The position numbers and the translations under genes are program-made. Under the pieces are notes generated by a model. That model did not search any database, was not told the origin of the DNA, and was given only the letters and a program-made list of their open reading frames with translations. From NCBI RefSeq assembly GCF_039525805.1, contig NZ_BAAAHZ010000013.1: a stretch of 64,000 bases of DNA; one strand, written 5' to 3'. Positions 17,702 to 26,467 of this stretch are shown here, piece by piece (position 1 is the stretch's first letter; the number at the start of each line of letters is the position of its first letter). The DNA comes from Dietzia natronolimnaea. GTDB lineage: Bacteria > Actinomycetota > Actinomycetes > Mycobacteriales > Mycobacteriaceae.

Positions 17702-18928
17702 GTGACCCCGGAGGACCTCGACTTCCTGCTCTCCGACGCCGGCCGGGACCTGCTCGCGCTGGCCGCCGGGCTGGACTGGTCCCGCGCCCGGCTCGTCGCC
17801 TCGACCGCCGTCGTCCGGCGCGCCGACCCCGGTCACGCCGCCGCGGCGATCGACGTCGTGACCGCCCGCCGGCGCGCCGACGGTCGGGTCCGCGGGTCGG
17901 ATCGGATGCTGCTGACGGACGAGGCGGTCCAGCAGGCCACCGCCTGGCCGGTCGCCGCGCTCCGGGCCGGGAGACTGGCGGGCCGGGACGTCCACGACGT
18001 CACCTGCTCGGTGGGGGCCGAACTGGCCGAACTGGTGCGGACCGCGGACCGGGTCGTGGGCTCGGATCTCGACCGGGTACGGGCCCGGATGGCCGCGCAC
18101 AACGTGCCCGGCGCCCTGGTGTGCGTGGCGGACGCCCTCGCGCCGCCCAGCCGGGACACCGTGCTGCTCGCCGACCCCGCCCGACGGTCCGGGGGCCGGC
18201 GCATCCACGACCCCGCTCAACTCAGCCCTCCGCTGCCGGACCTCCTGGCCGTGGCCCGAGACCGGGACCACGTGATCAAGTGCGCGCCCGGTCTGGACAC
18301 CTCCGCGCTCGACCATCCCGGGGAGGTCGAACTGGTCTCGCTGGACGGGTCGGTGCGCGAGGCGTGTCTGTGGTCGCCGGGCCTGTCCGCGGGGGTGCGG
18401 CGCCGCGCGACCGTCGTCCGCACCACCGGGGCGGGGGCGCCCCCGCCGTGGGGGCCGCCCCGACTGGTCACCGATGGTCTGGCCGTCCACGTGGAGGAGG
18501 TGACGGACGGCGACGACGACGAGGTCGACGCCCACGGCGAGGCGGACCGGTTCATCGTCGATCCGGACGGGGCGGTCGTCCGCGCCGGCCTGGTGCGCCA
18601 CTGGGCCCGCCGTCACGGGCTCCGTCAGCTCGACCCCCGGATCGCCCACCTGACCGGGCCCCGGATCCCGGGTGGGTACACCGGGTTCGAGGTGCTGGAG
18701 CGCTGCAGACTCGACCGCAAGGAACTGCGGCAGGCATTGAGACGGCGGGACTGCGGTTCCCTGGAGATCCTGGTCCGCGGGGTGGACACGGACCCGGACG
18801 TGCTGCGCCGCTCACTGGGGCTCCGGGGCTCCCGGCCGCTCGCGCTGGTGGTCACCAGGATCGACAGATCGGCGGTGGTGTTCGTGTGCGGGCCGCGGAC
18901 CGATCAGCCCGACGGCGTTCACTCGTAG
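17702..18928 (+). CDS. THUMP-like domain class I methyltransferase
   Basis: About 408 residues from GTG 17702. The middle part is a Rossmann methyltransferase: the SAM motif is VHDVTCSVGAELAEL, the acidic second strand VVGSDLDRVRA, and a catalytic-type motif LLADPARRSGGRRI. The C-terminal part (about 320-400, HLTGPRIPGGYTGFEVLE, then the segment with RGVDTDPDVLRR and ALVVTRI) corresponds to the THUMP-like module in this family, which suggests an RNA substrate. Which RNA and which base are unknown. It ends 10 bases inside the convergent lipoprotein gene. Confidence 0.85.
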   Translation: MTPEDLDFLLSDAGRDLLALAAGLDWSRARLVASTAVVRRADPGHAAAAIDVVTARRRADGRVRGSDRMLLTDEAVQQATAWPVAALRAGRLAGRDVHDVTCSVGAELAELVRTADRVVGSDLDRVRARMAAHNVPGALVCVADALAPPSRDTVLLADPARRSGGRRIHDPAQLSPPLPDLLAVARDRDHVIKCAPGLDTSALDHPGEVELVSLDGSVREACLWSPGLSAGVRRRATVVRTTGAGAPPPWGPPRLVTDGLAVHVEEVTDGDDDEVDAHGEADRFIVDPDGAVVRAGLVRHWARRHGLRQLDPRIAHLTGPRIPGGYTGFEVLERCRLDRKELRQALRRRDCGSLEILVRGVDTDPDVLRRSLGLRGSRPLALVVTRIDRSAVVFVCGPRTDQPDGVHS

Positions 18929-20289
18929 ACGTAGACCGCGCCCACCGCGGTGGTGAGCGCGATGCGGCCCTCGTCGTCCACGCTCAGGCCGGAGACCGGA
19001 CCCCGTGCGGCCGGGACCGCGATCTCGTGGAGGGTGCTGCCGTCCGCGCCGTCCAGCAGGAGCAGGGCGATGCCCGGTTCGTCGTCGGTCCCACCCGACC
19101 GGGCCGCGACCAGCACCCGGCCGTCCCCGGTCGCGGCCGGGTTGGTGAGCTGACGCAGGTCGTCGCGCCGCCACACCTCGCGGCCCTCGCCGCCCTCCCC
19201 GCGGACGGCCACCACGGGCGCCGGGCCGGCGTCGGCGTCGTGGTCGTCCTCCGGCCCCCTCCACACGGTGGTGGTGCGACCACCGGTGACCACCGTGCCG
19301 TCGGGGAGCAGGGCGGGCGGTGTGTCGGGGCGGTAGCCGACAGGGGTCGACCACACGGGGGACCCGTCCGCGGTGGAGTAGGCGGCCAGGGTGCCGTCCT
19401 CGGAGTGCACGTAGATCTCGTCCCGGTCATCCGACAGGACCACCGGGACCCCGAGGCGTCCCCCGGGGAGGCCGGCCCGCCACACCACCTCCAGACGCCC
19501 GGCCCCGTCGTCGGTGAACCGCACCGCGACCAGTTCGGGCGCCGGTTCCCCCGGCGTCCAGGCCGTGAGATAGGCGGTCCCGGTCCCCGTGTCGACCGCC
19601 GCGGGGCCCGGCGCGGGACACCCGCGTTCGCCGATGCCGCACCACGGCGAGCCGAACCCGGGTGCGGACGGCGCGATCTCGCCGGCGGCCGGCAGTTCGG
19701 ACGAGGCGTCCAGACCCGTCTGGGTGTTGATCACCCGCACGATCCCCAGGTGGGAGATCACCAGCAGATGGCGGTTGTCGAGCAGCGTGATGGTGGTGGG
19801 GATCCCCCGGGTCCCGGCGAACCAGCGGTTCTCACCCTCCGCGGACACCGCACCCACCCCGCCGTACATGGGCACGAACAGAGACCCGCGCCCGTCGACG
19901 GTCGCCGTGATCCGCGGTCCGTCCGTCGGCAGGCGCAGACACCACCGCTTGCGCCCGTCGTCCGCGGTCAGCGCGAAGAGATTGCACCCCCGCTCGGAGA
20001 CGGTGGCCTGGAAGAACGTGCCGATCCCGTCGGAACCGGCCACCCCGGTCGCGGGCGCTCCCAGCGGTCGTGACCAGAGGAGACCGGGCGACTCTGAGAC
20101 CGCCGCGTGAGCGCGTCCGGAGTTCGGGGGTCCTCCGGTGACGGACGACCAGCTCGCGGCCTGACCCAGGCGGGCGCCGCCGCTCTCGGTGGCGGACGCG
20201 CATCCCGCCGCGATCCCGACCGCCATCGCACCGACCGCCAGAGCCCGCGCGGTGGGTGCGGTCCGCCGCGGAATCGATGCCGGTGCCAC
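18919..20289 (-). CDS. Beta-propeller (PQQ-type repeat) lipoprotein
   Basis: About 456 residues. A short Arg-containing n-region and hydrophobic stretch (ALAVGAMAVGIAAGCAS) ends in a lipobox with the lipidated Cys, so the protein should be exported and anchored to the outer face of the membrane. The rest is made of repeated Trp-containing blades (SSVTGGPPNSGRAHAAV, LLWSRPLG, RKRWCLRLP, SPVWSTPVGYRPD, GREVWRRDD) typical of PQQ-like propellers, as in BamB. No catalytic residues are evident. GTG 20289 is chosen because AAGGGG stands 8-13 bases upstream and the signal peptide then begins correctly. Confidence 0.8.
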   Translation of the reverse strand: MAPASIPRRTAPTARALAVGAMAVGIAAGCASATESGGARLGQAASWSSVTGGPPNSGRAHAAVSESPGLLWSRPLGAPATGVAGSDGIGTFFQATVSERGCNLFALTADDGRKRWCLRLPTDGPRITATVDGRGSLFVPMYGGVGAVSAEGENRWFAGTRGIPTTITLLDNRHLLVISHLGIVRVINTQTGLDASSELPAAGEIAPSAPGFGSPWCGIGERGCPAPGPAAVDTGTGTAYLTAWTPGEPAPELVAVRFTDDGAGRLEVVWRAGLPGGRLGVPVVLSDDRDEIYVHSEDGTLAAYSTADGSPVWSTPVGYRPDTPPALLPDGTVVTGGRTTTVWRGPEDDHDADAGPAPVVAVRGEGGEGREVWRRDDLRQLTNPAATGDGRVLVAARSGGTDDEPGIALLLLDGADGSTLHEIAVPAARGPVSGLSVDDEGRIALTTAVGAVYVYE

Positions 20290-20410
20290 TGGAGGTCCCC
20301 TTCTCGTCAGATCGTCAGGGGAGAGCGTAGTCCGACCGTCGGCGCGCGGTCCGTCGGACGCACCGGCGGAACTCCTCGACGCGCCGGCAGGGTCGGGGGA
20401 CAGGGGGGAT

Positions 20411-20455
20411 CGGGGAGTAATCCCCGGGCGCGTGACGGCCCCCACGGTTACCGTG
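20411..20455. promoter_or_regulatory. Two inverted repeats upstream of acyl-CoA ligase gene
   Basis: CGGGGA-GTAA-TCCCCG (20411-20426) and CACGGT-T-ACCGTG (20443-20455) lie in the 219-base divergent spacer between the lipoprotein and the acyl-CoA ligase. The second is a perfect 6-base palindrome around one T, followed by another ACCGTGACC. Such sites are typical of regulator binding, but the regulator is unknown. Confidence 0.35.
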
Positions 20456-20508
20456 ACCGTGACCACCCGCGACCAGTTCGACACTTCACGAGAGGCGGAC
20501 CATCCGCG

Positions 20509-22140
20509 ATGACAGCCAGCTCAGGACTCGACACCGCTCTCACCCCGCTGAGCTTCCTGGAGAAGGCCGCTCGTGTGTTCCCCGAGGCGACCGCGGTGGT
20601 GGACGGCCCCCGCCGCCAGAGCTACGCGGAGTTCGCCGATCGCGCCACGCGGCTGGCCTCACTCCTGCGGATGCGCGGGGTCGCCCGGGGCGACCGCGTC
20701 GGGGTGCTCGCGCCCAACTCCGCCGAGGCGCTGCTCGCACAGTTCGCGGTCCCGCTCGCCGGCGGGGCGGTGGTGGCCCTCAACACCCGCCTCGCGGCCC
20801 CGGAGGTCGCGTACATCACCGAGCACGCCGGGATCTCGGTGCTCATCGCCGACGCCGGTCTCCTGGCCGGGCTGGGGGACGAGGTCCCGGAGTCGATCAG
20901 TCTGATCCTGGTGACCCCCGACGCCGACGGCACCCAGCCGGACCCGGCCCGCTTCGGTCCCCGCGCCGAGGCGCTGGAGGAGGGTCTGGCACTGGCCTCC
21001 CCGCAGCCGGTGTCCTGGGCGGTGGAGGACGAGGACGCCGTGATCGCCGTCAACTACACCTCGGGCACGACGGGGCGCCCGAAGGGCGTCATGTACACCC
21101 ACCGCGGTGCCTACCTCAACGCGCTCGGGGAGATCATCACCCAGGGACTGGACGCGGACTCGCGCTACCTGTGGACGCTCCCGATGTTCCACTGCAACGG
21201 GTGGTGCACGACGTGGGCCCTGACCGGCGCGATGGGCACCCACGTGTGTCTGCGCGCCGTCCGGGGCGATGAGATCTGGAGACTGTTCGACGACGAGGGG
21301 ATCAACCGCCTCGCCGGCGCCCCGGCGGTGTTGAGCACGATCGCCGACGACCCGGCGGCCCGGCCGGTGACGGGGATCCGCATGGTCACCGCCGGCGCCC
21401 CGCCCTCGCCCACGATCCTGCGACGCTTCGAGGACCTGGGCATCGACGTGACGCAGGTGTACGGGCTCACCGAGACCTACGGGCCGTTCACGGTGTGTAC
21501 GCCCCAGCCCGACTGGGCGGACCTGGACCCGGACGAGCGTGCGGGCCTCAAGTCCCGTCAGGGCGTGGCCATGATCCACGCCGACACGGTCCGGGTGGTC
21601 GAGCGGACCAGCCCCGGCGAGAAGCACCTCGTCGACGTCCCGGCCGACGGCGTGACGATGGGCGAGGTCGTCATGACGGGCAACGGCGTGATGAAGGGGT
21701 ACTTCGCCGACCCCGAGGCCACGGCGACCGCGTTCGCCGGGGGTTGGTTCCACTCGGGCGACCTCGGCGTGATGCACCCGGACGGGTACGTGCAGCTGCT
21801 CGACCGCGCCAAGGACGTGGTGGTCTCCGGCGGCGAGAACATCTCCACGATCGAGGTCGAACAGGCGATCGCGGCGCACCCCGACGTGGTGGACTGCGCC
21901 GTGGTCTCGATGCCCGACGAGAAGTGGGGTGAGCGTCCGAAGGCGTACGTCGTGGTGAAACCCGGTTCCGACCTTGACGAGGACGGTGTGATCGATCACT
22001 GCCGGACCAGGATCGCCCGGTACAAGGTGCCCGGTGCGGTGGAGCTCACCGAGGCCCTGCCGCGCACCTCGACCGGCAAGGTCCGCAAGAACGAACTCCG
22101 CGACGCCGCGTGGTCGGGGTGGGACAAGCGCATCAACTGA
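20509..22140 (+). CDS. Fatty-acid/acyl-CoA ligase (AMP-forming)
   Basis: 543 residues. Activates a carboxylic acid with ATP and joins it to CoA. The AMP-binding signature YTSGTTGRPKG is at 183-193, followed by QVYGLTETYGP (A5), GWFHSGDLGVMHPDGYVQLLDRAKD (A7-A8) and the C-terminal Lys in RTSTGKVRKNELR. The overall shape resembles medium/long-chain or 3-methylmercaptopropionyl-type ligases. The chain length of the substrate cannot be read from sequence. ATG 20509 has GAGAGG upstream. Position just before etfBA fits beta-oxidation. Confidence 0.9.
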   Translation: MTASSGLDTALTPLSFLEKAARVFPEATAVVDGPRRQSYAEFADRATRLASLLRMRGVARGDRVGVLAPNSAEALLAQFAVPLAGGAVVALNTRLAAPEVAYITEHAGISVLIADAGLLAGLGDEVPESISLILVTPDADGTQPDPARFGPRAEALEEGLALASPQPVSWAVEDEDAVIAVNYTSGTTGRPKGVMYTHRGAYLNALGEIITQGLDADSRYLWTLPMFHCNGWCTTWALTGAMGTHVCLRAVRGDEIWRLFDDEGINRLAGAPAVLSTIADDPAARPVTGIRMVTAGAPPSPTILRRFEDLGIDVTQVYGLTETYGPFTVCTPQPDWADLDPDERAGLKSRQGVAMIHADTVRVVERTSPGEKHLVDVPADGVTMGEVVMTGNGVMKGYFADPEATATAFAGGWFHSGDLGVMHPDGYVQLLDRAKDVVVSGGENISTIEVEQAIAAHPDVVDCAVVSMPDEKWGERPKAYVVVKPGSDLDEDGVIDHCRTRIARYKVPGAVELTEALPRTSTGKVRKNELRDAAWSGWDKRIN

Positions 22141-22262
22141 CGGCCCCGCTCCTGCAGGGTGGGCCCGGGTGACGTTATTGTTGTCCCCAGGACCACAATC
22201 CGGTGCGCCCGGCCAGTTCGGATCGCACCCAGCCCCGACTCGCAGGAGGTCGACGCAGGCCC

Positions 22263-23048
22263 ATGACGAACATCGTCGTACTGATCAAGCAGGTTCCGGA
22301 CACCTACTCGGAGCGCAAGCTCTCCGATGGGGACTTCACCCTGGACCGCGAGGCCGCGGACGCGGTCCTCGATGAGATCAATGAGAAGGCCGTTGAGCAG
22401 GCTCTCCAGATCAAGGAGGCCGAGGGGGGCGAGGTGACCGTCCTGACCGCCGGTCCCGACCGCGCCACCGAGGCGATCCGCAAGGCCCTGTCGATGGGCG
22501 CCGACAAGGCCGTCCACCTCAACGACGAGGCGCTCCACGGCTCGGACGTCGTCCAGACCGCGTGGGCCATCGCCAACGTGCTGGGCACGATCGAGGGCAC
22601 CGAGCTGGTCATCTGTGGCAACGAGGCCACCGACGGCCGCATGGGCAGCGTCCCGGCCATCATCGCCGAGTACCTGGGCCTGCCGCAGGTCACCCACATG
22701 CGCACCCTCGAGGTCTCCGGCGGGACCATCAAGGGTGAGCGGGAGACCGACGAGGGCATCTTCGAGATCGAGGCGTCGCTGCCCTGCGTCGTGTCGGTCG
22801 GAGAGAAGATCAACGAGCCGCGGTTCCCGTCCTTCAAGGGCATCATGGCCGCCAAGAAGAAGCCGGTCGAGGTCCTGACGCTGGCCGACACCAACGTCGA
22901 GGCCGGCCAGGTGGGCAAGGACAACGCGGCGACCACCGTCACGTCGTCGGTCCCCAAGCCGCCGCGCAGCGCCGGTGAGAAGTTCACCGACGAGGGCGAG
23001 GGCGGCAACGAGGTCGCCAAGTACCTCGTCGCGCAGAAGCTCATCTGA
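22263..23048 (+). CDS. etfB: Electron transfer flavoprotein subunit beta
   Basis: 261 residues; with EtfA it carries electrons from acyl-CoA and other dehydrogenases to the quinone pool. Begins MTNIVVLIKQVPDTYSERKL, has VTVLTAGPDRATEAIRKALSMGAD and VICGNEATDGRMGSVPAIIAEYLGLPQVT (AMP-binding region), then PSFKGIMAAKKKPVEVLTL, all diagnostic. ATG 22263 follows AGGAGG at 22242-22247. Lies 51 bases before etfA. A TATTGT hexamer at 22176-22181 could be its promoter -10. Confidence 0.97.
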   Translation: MTNIVVLIKQVPDTYSERKLSDGDFTLDREAADAVLDEINEKAVEQALQIKEAEGGEVTVLTAGPDRATEAIRKALSMGADKAVHLNDEALHGSDVVQTAWAIANVLGTIEGTELVICGNEATDGRMGSVPAIIAEYLGLPQVTHMRTLEVSGGTIKGERETDEGIFEIEASLPCVVSVGEKINEPRFPSFKGIMAAKKKPVEVLTLADTNVEAGQVGKDNAATTVTSSVPKPPRSAGEKFTDEGEGGNEVAKYLVAQKLI

Positions 23049-23099
23049 TCGCGCTCACCCCGACCGACTCCCACCAGTCTTTTTCAAGGAGAATCCACC

Positions 23100-24050
23100 A
23101 TGGCTGAAGTCCTCGTCGCGGTCGAGCACGTCGACGGCGAACTCAAGAAGGTCACCCTCGAACTGCTGACCGCCGCACGCGCGCTCGGTGAGCCGTCCGC
23201 CGTCGTGTTCGGTGAGACCGGCACCGCCGCAGCGCTCACCGACGCCCTCAAGGAGGCCGGCGCGGAGAAGATCTACGTGGCCGAGGGCGACGCGGTCCAG
23301 AACTACCTCGTCACGCCCAAGGTCGACGTCCTCGCCGGGCTCGCCGAGCAGGGCGCGGCGGCGATCGTCCTGGCCGCCACGTTCGAGGGCAAGGAGGTGG
23401 CGGGTCGCCTCGCGGCCCGTACCGGTTCCGGCACCCTGTGTGACGTCGTCGAGATCAAGTCCGACGGGTCCGCGGTCCACTCGATCTTCGGTGGCGCGTT
23501 CACCGTCGAGGCGACCGTCGCCGGCGACACGCCCATCTACACCCTGCGCCCGGGCGCCGTCGAGGCGTCGCCGTCCGCCGGGGCCGGTGAGGTCGTCGAG
23601 GTCGACGTCCCCGAGCCCGAGAACGCCGCCAGGGTCATCTCCCGCAACCCGATCGTCGGTGGCGACCGTCCCGAGCTCACCGAGGCGACCGTCGTCGTCG
23701 CCGGTGGTCGTGGCGTGGGTTCGGCGGAGAAGTTCGAAGAGGTCGTCGAGCCGTTGGCCGACTCGCTCAAGGGTGCGGTCGGTGCCTCGCGCGCCGCCGT
23801 CGACTCGGGGTACTACCCGGGTCAGTTCCAGGTGGGTCAGACCGGCAAGACCGTGTCGCCGCAGCTGTACATCGCCCTGGGGATCTCGGGCGCCATCCAG
23901 CACCGCGCCGGGATGCAGACGTCCAAGACGATCGTCGCCGTGAACAAGGACGAGGAGGCCCCGATCTTCGAGATCGCGGACTACGGCGTCGTCGGCGATC
24001 TGTTCAACGTCGCCCCGCAGCTCACCGAGGCCATCAACGCCCGTAAGTGA
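23100..24050 (+). CDS. etfA: Electron transfer flavoprotein subunit alpha
   Basis: 316 residues; holds the FAD that passes electrons onward. N-terminal domain MAEVLVAVEHVDGELKKV; C-terminal FAD domain with VVAGGRGVGSAEKFE, ASRAAVDSGYYP, GQTGKTVSPQLYIALGISGAIQH and the final VNKDEEAPIFEIADYGVVGDL. The residues that contact the flavin ring and phosphates are all present. The ribosome site AAGGAG is at 23087-23092. A strong hairpin follows 31 bases after the stop. Confidence 0.97.
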   Translation: MAEVLVAVEHVDGELKKVTLELLTAARALGEPSAVVFGETGTAAALTDALKEAGAEKIYVAEGDAVQNYLVTPKVDVLAGLAEQGAAAIVLAATFEGKEVAGRLAARTGSGTLCDVVEIKSDGSAVHSIFGGAFTVEATVAGDTPIYTLRPGAVEASPSAGAGEVVEVDVPEPENAARVISRNPIVGGDRPELTEATVVVAGGRGVGSAEKFEEVVEPLADSLKGAVGASRAAVDSGYYPGQFQVGQTGKTVSPQLYIALGISGAIQHRAGMQTSKTIVAVNKDEEAPIFEIADYGVVGDLFNVAPQLTEAINARK

Positions 24051-24080
24051 GTTCGGCGCGACAGCGCCCGGCAGTACCGA

Positions 24081-24115
24081 CCGGACCCCGGCACCCCTGC
24101 GGTGCCGGGGTCCGG
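24081..24115 (+). terminator. Large hairpin after etfA
   Basis: A perfect 15-bp stem (24081-24095 with 24101-24115) around the loop CCTGC. It lacks a run of T, so it is either a terminator of the T-poor actinobacterial kind or an mRNA 3' end stabiliser. Confidence 0.65.
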
Positions 24116-24143
24116 CGCGTTCGGGCGTATTCTTGCCGACGTC

Positions 24144-25340
24144 ATGCTCACGATCCGCACCGCGCACTATCTCGACCACGCCGCGACCACCCCGATGCGC
24201 CCGTCGGCCCTGGCCGCCTACGCCGAGGCGGCCGCCACCGTCGGTAACGCCTCGTCCCTCCACGGAGCCGGCCGCCGCGCCCGTCGCCGGGTGGAGGAGG
24301 CCCGCGAGTCGCTCGCCGCGCATCTCGGGTGCAGGCCCTCCGAGGTCGTGTTCACCTCGGGCGGGACCGAGTCCGACAACCTCGCGGTGCTGGGCCAGGC
24401 GGCCGCCTCGGGCGGTGACGTCGTGGCCGTGGGGGCGACCGAGCACCATTCGGTCCTCGACTCGGCGGCTCACCTGGCCACCGCGCGCGGGGGAGGCGCG
24501 GACGTCCGCGTCCTGCCCGTGGACCGGCGTGGGGCGGTCGCTCCCGACGCGGTCCGGAGCCTGGCCGACGAGGTGGGGCCACGGTTGGCCCTCGTCGCCG
24601 CCATGTTGGGCAACAACGAGATCGGCACGCTGACCGATGTCGCCGGGGTGGCCGCTGCCGCCAGGAGCGTCGGTGCGGCGGTCCACACCGACGCCGTCCA
24701 GGCCGTCGGACACGTCCCGGTGGACTTCGGCGCGCTCGGGGTCACGTCGTTGAGCCTGTCCGCGCACAAGTTCGGCGGGCCGCTGGGCGTCGGCGCGTTG
24801 ATCATCGACCGCGGCGCGGAGTGTCTCCCGGTCGGTTTCGGCGGCGGGCAGGAGCGCGATCTCAGGTCGGGTTCGGTCGACGTCCCCGGGGTCGTCGCGA
24901 TGGCCGCGGCCCTCGACGAGGCGATCCGGGACATGGACGCCGAGGCGGTCCGCCTGGGACGCCTAAGGGACCGGTTGGTCGCGGGGGTCCTCGCCCGGGT
25001 TCCCGACGCCATCGCCAACGGCGGTGGCGAGCGGTTGCCGGGGATCGCCAACCTCACCTTCCCGGGGTGCTCCGGGGAGTCGCTCATCCTGCTGCTCGAC
25101 GCCGCCGGCATCGAGTGCTCGACCGGGTCCGCGTGCACCGCGGGGGTGGCCGAGCCCAGCCACGTGCTGCTGGCACTGGGCGCCGGAGAGGCGGCTGCGA
25201 GGAGCAGTCTGAGACTGAGCCTGGGCCACACCACGACAGAGGACGACGTGGACGCGGCGATCGCCGCACTCGCCCCCGCCGCCGAGAGGGCCCGGGTCGC
25301 CGGCCTCGGGTTGATCGGGACCGGGGTGACGGCGTCGTGA
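24144..25340 (+). CDS. Cysteine desulfurase (IscS/NifS type)
   Basis: 398 residues. Takes sulfur from L-cysteine as a protein persulfide, using pyridoxal phosphate. The PLP lysine is Lys209 in SLSAHKFGGP; His101 in ATEHHSVL stacks on the cofactor; Asp183 in HTDAVQA contacts the pyridine; the persulfide cysteine is Cys331 in STGSACTAG. Begins LDHAATTPMRPSAL as usual. The stop overlaps the mnmA start by four bases, so sulfur is probably handed to MnmA. ATG 24144 has a possible -10 TATTCT 10 bases upstream. Confidence 0.95.
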   Translation: MLTIRTAHYLDHAATTPMRPSALAAYAEAAATVGNASSLHGAGRRARRRVEEARESLAAHLGCRPSEVVFTSGGTESDNLAVLGQAAASGGDVVAVGATEHHSVLDSAAHLATARGGGADVRVLPVDRRGAVAPDAVRSLADEVGPRLALVAAMLGNNEIGTLTDVAGVAAAARSVGAAVHTDAVQAVGHVPVDFGALGVTSLSLSAHKFGGPLGVGALIIDRGAECLPVGFGGGQERDLRSGSVDVPGVVAMAAALDEAIRDMDAEAVRLGRLRDRLVAGVLARVPDAIANGGGERLPGIANLTFPGCSGESLILLLDAAGIECSTGSACTAGVAEPSHVLLALGAGEAAARSSLRLSLGHTTTEDDVDAAIAALAPAAERARVAGLGLIGTGVTAS

Positions 25341-26467
25341 GGGTCCTCGCCGCGATGAGCGGGGGAGTCGACTCCGCGGTCGCCGCCGCTCGCGCCGTGG
25401 CCGCCGGGCACGAGGTGGTGGGGGTGCACCTGGCCCTCAGCGCGGACCCGGCGACCCTGCGGACGGGCTCCCGCGGCTGCTGTTCGCGCGAGGACGCCGG
25501 TGACGCCCGCCGGGTGGCCGATCTGTTGGGCATCCCGTTCTACGTCTGGGACTTCGCCGAACGGTTCAGGGCGGAGGTGATCGACGACTTCGTCGAGTCC
25601 TACTCGCGCGGTGAGACCCCCAATCCGTGTCTGCGCTGCAACGAGCGGATCAAGTTCGAGGCCCTCCTCGACCGGGGGATGGCACTCGGGTTCGACGCGG
25701 TGGCCACCGGTCACTACGCCCGGCTGTCCTTCGAGGAGACCGGCGGCGGGCACCGACGTCCCGTCCTCCGCCGGGCGGTCGATCCCGACAAGGACCAGTC
25801 CTACGTCCTCGGCGTGCTCACCCCGCAGCAGCTCGCGCACTCGATGTTCCCGCTGGGGGACTCCCACAAGTCCGAGGTCCGTGCCGAGGCCGAGGCGTCC
25901 GGCCTGCCCGTCGCGACCAAACCGGACAGCCACGACATATGCTTCATCCCCTCCGGGGACACCCGTGCGTTCCTCGGCGCGCGGATCGGTCTGCGTCCCG
26001 GGGCGGTGGTCGACGCCGACACCGGTGACGAACTCGGTCGGCACGAGGGCGTGTACGGGTTCACGGTCGGCCAGCGCAAGGGACTGGGCCTGCCGGGTCC
26101 GGCGGCCGACGGTCGCCCCAGGTACGTCACGTCCATCGACGCCGGCACCGGCACCGTGACCGTCGGGGGATCGGATCACCTGCTGTCCCGGGGGATGACC
26201 GCGACCTCGCCCTACTGGCTGGTGGACGACGCCCTCCGCGAGACCGAGTGTCTCGTGCAGATCCGCGCCCACGGTGAGGCGACACCAGGGCACGTGAGAC
26301 GGGTGGGGGACGGGCCGGACGCCCGGTTGGAGATCTCCCTCGACGAGCCCGTGCGCGGCGTCGCACCCGGCCAGGCGGCCGTGCTCTACCGGCCCGAGCC
26401 CGGAGGCGACCGCGTCCTGGGAAGTGGCACGATCACCGCGTCCGTCCCGGTCGCGGGCACCCCGTGA
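25337..26467 (+). CDS. mnmA: tRNA-specific 2-thiouridylase
   Basis: 376 residues from GTG 25337. Puts sulfur on U34 of tRNA for Lys, Glu and Gln. The ATP-pyrophosphatase loop SGGVDSAVA is at residues 8-16; the thiolation cysteines are Cys98 in NPCLRCNERIKF and Cys202 in SHDICFIPSGD. Further family blocks are KDQSYVLGVL and HEGVYGFTVGQRKGLGL. It overlaps both the preceding desulfurase gene and the following gene by four bases, which points to translational coupling in one operon. Confidence 0.96.
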   Translation: MRVLAAMSGGVDSAVAAARAVAAGHEVVGVHLALSADPATLRTGSRGCCSREDAGDARRVADLLGIPFYVWDFAERFRAEVIDDFVESYSRGETPNPCLRCNERIKFEALLDRGMALGFDAVATGHYARLSFEETGGGHRRPVLRRAVDPDKDQSYVLGVLTPQQLAHSMFPLGDSHKSEVRAEAEASGLPVATKPDSHDICFIPSGDTRAFLGARIGLRPGAVVDADTGDELGRHEGVYGFTVGQRKGLGLPGPAADGRPRYVTSIDAGTGTVTVGGSDHLLSRGMTATSPYWLVDDALRETECLVQIRAHGEATPGHVRRVGDGPDARLEISLDEPVRGVAPGQAAVLYRPEPGGDRVLGSGTITASVPVAGTP

